Below are positions 24,333 to 25,759 of a stretch of DNA of 25,759 nt, one piece after another. This stretch comes from a virus: the IMG/VR virus record IMGVR_UViG_3300021963_000585, positions 1-25,759 of that record; one strand, 5' to 3'. The translations under genes were made by a program, and so were the position numbers. How positions within the stretch are numbered: the stretch's first letter is position 1; each line of letters starts with the position of its first letter. The notes under the pieces were generated by a model. That model worked only from the letters and a program-made list of their open reading frames with translations, searched no databases and had not been told where the DNA came from.

Positions 24333-25759
24333 ATGAAGATATCCGAACTTAGTTTTAAAAATATCTTATCTTACGGTAATATAACCCAAACTATCAACTT
24401 TGACGATAAACCAAAACTTATCCTAGTTGAAGGTGAGAATGGAGCAGGCAAATCCTCTATTAAAGAGGCAATGACCGTTGCTATTTACGGGCGATCTGCT
24501 ATTCGTAAAATGAAGGATATTCCCAATTGGATTAATCGTAATGCTCAAACCGGAATAAAATTTACCACTACTAATGGCGACCAAATTGAAATTAATCGTG
24601 GGGTTGACCCTAATTTTAGCGACGTCAAGATTAATGGAGTTACTCATAACTTACCCGATAAACGTAAGGTTGATGACTTTATTGAAGATGAATTAGCCCA
24701 AATACCTTTTGCAGTTTTTTGTAATACTATCAGTCTTTCATTTGATGATTTTAAATCTTTTGTTAGTTTAACCCAAGCTGACAAGAGAAAAATCGTTGAT
24801 CGTATCTTTGGAATTGATATTCTTAGTGATATGCGAACAGTTGTTAAAGAAGAATTAAAGGATACTCGAAAAGAGGTTGACTTATTAACCGCTACAATTA
24901 ATAAGTCAACTGAAAAACTAACAACTGCTTCTGATCATTTAGAAAGCGTTAAGTCTGCAATTACTAAAAAGAAGGATGATGAAAGAGCCCAATTATCTGA
25001 AGCTATTTCAAAAAAAGAAAGTGACTTTAGTAAATTAAAAAGTAAGAGAGAAGCATTAGCTAACTCTATTTCTGAATTATCTGCAGTTTTAAAAGCAGAT
25101 CGTGAAAAGAAATCTCAAATTCAGGCAGACATTCGTCAAATTCTACAAAGGGTAACTATCTATGAAAAAAATAGATGCCCTCACTGTTTAAATGACTTAA
25201 CCCTAGATACTGCTGTTGAAACTAAAAATGCAATTCTAAAAAAGCATCAAAAGTTAACTGAAAGTCTCTTACCTATTGATTCAGTTATTGCAGTAAATGA
25301 TACTGCTCTTGATGGAATGCTAGTTACTAAAAGTGACCTAGACTCTGACTACTATGAATTACAGGCAACAGTTCAAAGTTTAAAGAAAGATTTAGCTAAA
25401 TTAGAAAGCGAACCAGAAGTCGACCAAACTGCTGGAATTTCTGAATTAATTGAAAGTTTAAAAGCTGACTTAGATAAAGATCGTCTTGAACTTCAAAGTC
25501 ATTCAGAAAAGAATTTCCTCTATTCTCAATTAGATGATCTACTTTCAGATAGCGGAATTAAAAAATCAATGATTGACCGAATTATTCCAGCACTAAATAC
25601 CCGAATTGCTGAAATTTCAGAAAGATTAGAGTTTAAGTTTCAATTTTCATTTGATAGTGACTTTAATCCATTAATTACCTACTTAGGAATGGAGGTTTCT
25701 CAAGAGAGCCTTTCTAGCGGTCAGCGTAAAAAGATGAACCTGATTGTTCTACTTGCTTT
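24333..25759 (+). CDS. 46: Recombination ATPase subunit gp46 (SbcC/Rad50-like), 3'-truncated by the window edge
   Basis: The frame is open from ATG 24333 to the window end, 475 residues, against about 560 in T4 gp46. The start MKISELSFKNILSYG is typical of the SbcC N-lobe. Walker A GENGAGKSS lies at about residue 35. Two coiled-coil arms (about 180-275 and 300-410) flank the zinc hook RCPHCLNDL near residue 280. The ABC signature SLSSGQRKKMNL is near residue 463. Walker B should lie just beyond the window. It dimerises through the hook and, with gp47, forms the end-resecting complex. It follows gp47 by 3 bases and is probably co-translated. Confidence 0.95.
   Translation, partial: MKISELSFKNILSYGNITQTINFDDKPKLILVEGENGAGKSSIKEAMTVAIYGRSAIRKMKDIPNWINRNAQTGIKFTTTNGDQIEINRGVDPNFSDVKINGVTHNLPDKRKVDDFIEDELAQIPFAVFCNTISLSFDDFKSFVSLTQADKRKIVDRIFGIDILSDMRTVVKEELKDTRKEVDLLTATINKSTEKLTTASDHLESVKSAITKKKDDERAQLSEAISKKESDFSKLKSKREALANSISELSAVLKADREKKSQIQADIRQILQRVTIYEKNRCPHCLNDLTLDTAVETKNAILKKHQKLTESLLPIDSVIAVNDTALDGMLVTKSDLDSDYYELQATVQSLKKDLAKLESEPEVDQTAGISELIESLKADLDKDRLELQSHSEKNFLYSQLDDLLSDSGIKKSMIDRIIPALNTRIAEISERLEFKFQFSFDSDFNPLITYLGMEVSQESLSSGQRKKMNLIVLLA

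Overview
This window looks like part of the genome of a large, T4-related, contractile-tailed double-stranded DNA phage, AT-rich and densely coded. The T4 signature is a replication and recombination set in T4-like order on the + strand: B-family DNA polymerase (gp43-like), UvsX recombinase, a small gene in the gp40 position, gp41-like helicase, gp47 and gp46. It is joined by a gp32-like ssDNA-binding protein, a T4 RNase H-type 5' nuclease, NrdA/NrdB and a gp18-like tail sheath. A Bacteroidota host is inferred from two things. Starts follow A/T-rich leaders with no Shine-Dalgarno sequence, and one small protein resembles the Hc1/histone H1-like proteins common in Bacteroidota. This is an inference, not a proof.

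Layout. 1-3059: the end of a PolB-type 3'-5' exonuclease, a PD-(D/E)XK nuclease and a full-length GroEL, closed by a strong terminator. 3123-7510: an S1-domain RNA-binding protein, then nrdB, a small gene and nrdA, closed by a second terminator. 7511-9380: a self-contained unit between two terminators. It starts with a T4-late-like promoter motif and carries three consecutive proteins whose N-termini resemble T4 capsid-targeting peptides; the third has an HExxH metalloprotease motif. An Hc1-like basic protein follows. 9472-12341: the ssDNA-binding protein, an unknown small protein, RNase H and GroES, ending at a bidirectional terminator. 12359-15841 (minus strand): an M15-family peptidase and a very large tail sheath. 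15954-25759 (plus strand): dimeric dUTPase, a zinc-ribbon protein, an N-terminal polymerase half, three poorly known proteins, UvsX, a gp40-position protein, gp41-like helicase, an unknown protein, gp47 and most of gp46.

How the genes fit together. RNR and dUTPase supply clean dNTPs. The polymerase, helicase, ssDNA-binding protein and RNase H replicate the DNA. UvsX with gp46/47 drives recombination-dependent replication. GroEL and GroES probably fold phage proteins. The S1-like protein may steer translation in a host that does not use Shine-Dalgarno pairing.

The most interesting features are the putative capsid-packaged cargo operon (7542-9325), which includes a candidate injected metalloprotease; the polymerase gene that ends between motifs A and B with no C-terminal half in the window; and a nearly identical C-terminal tip shared by the ssDNA-binding protein and the replicative helicase. 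No tRNA, CRISPR array, insertion sequence or attachment site was seen. The largest gene-free stretch is about 210 bases (9326-9538).
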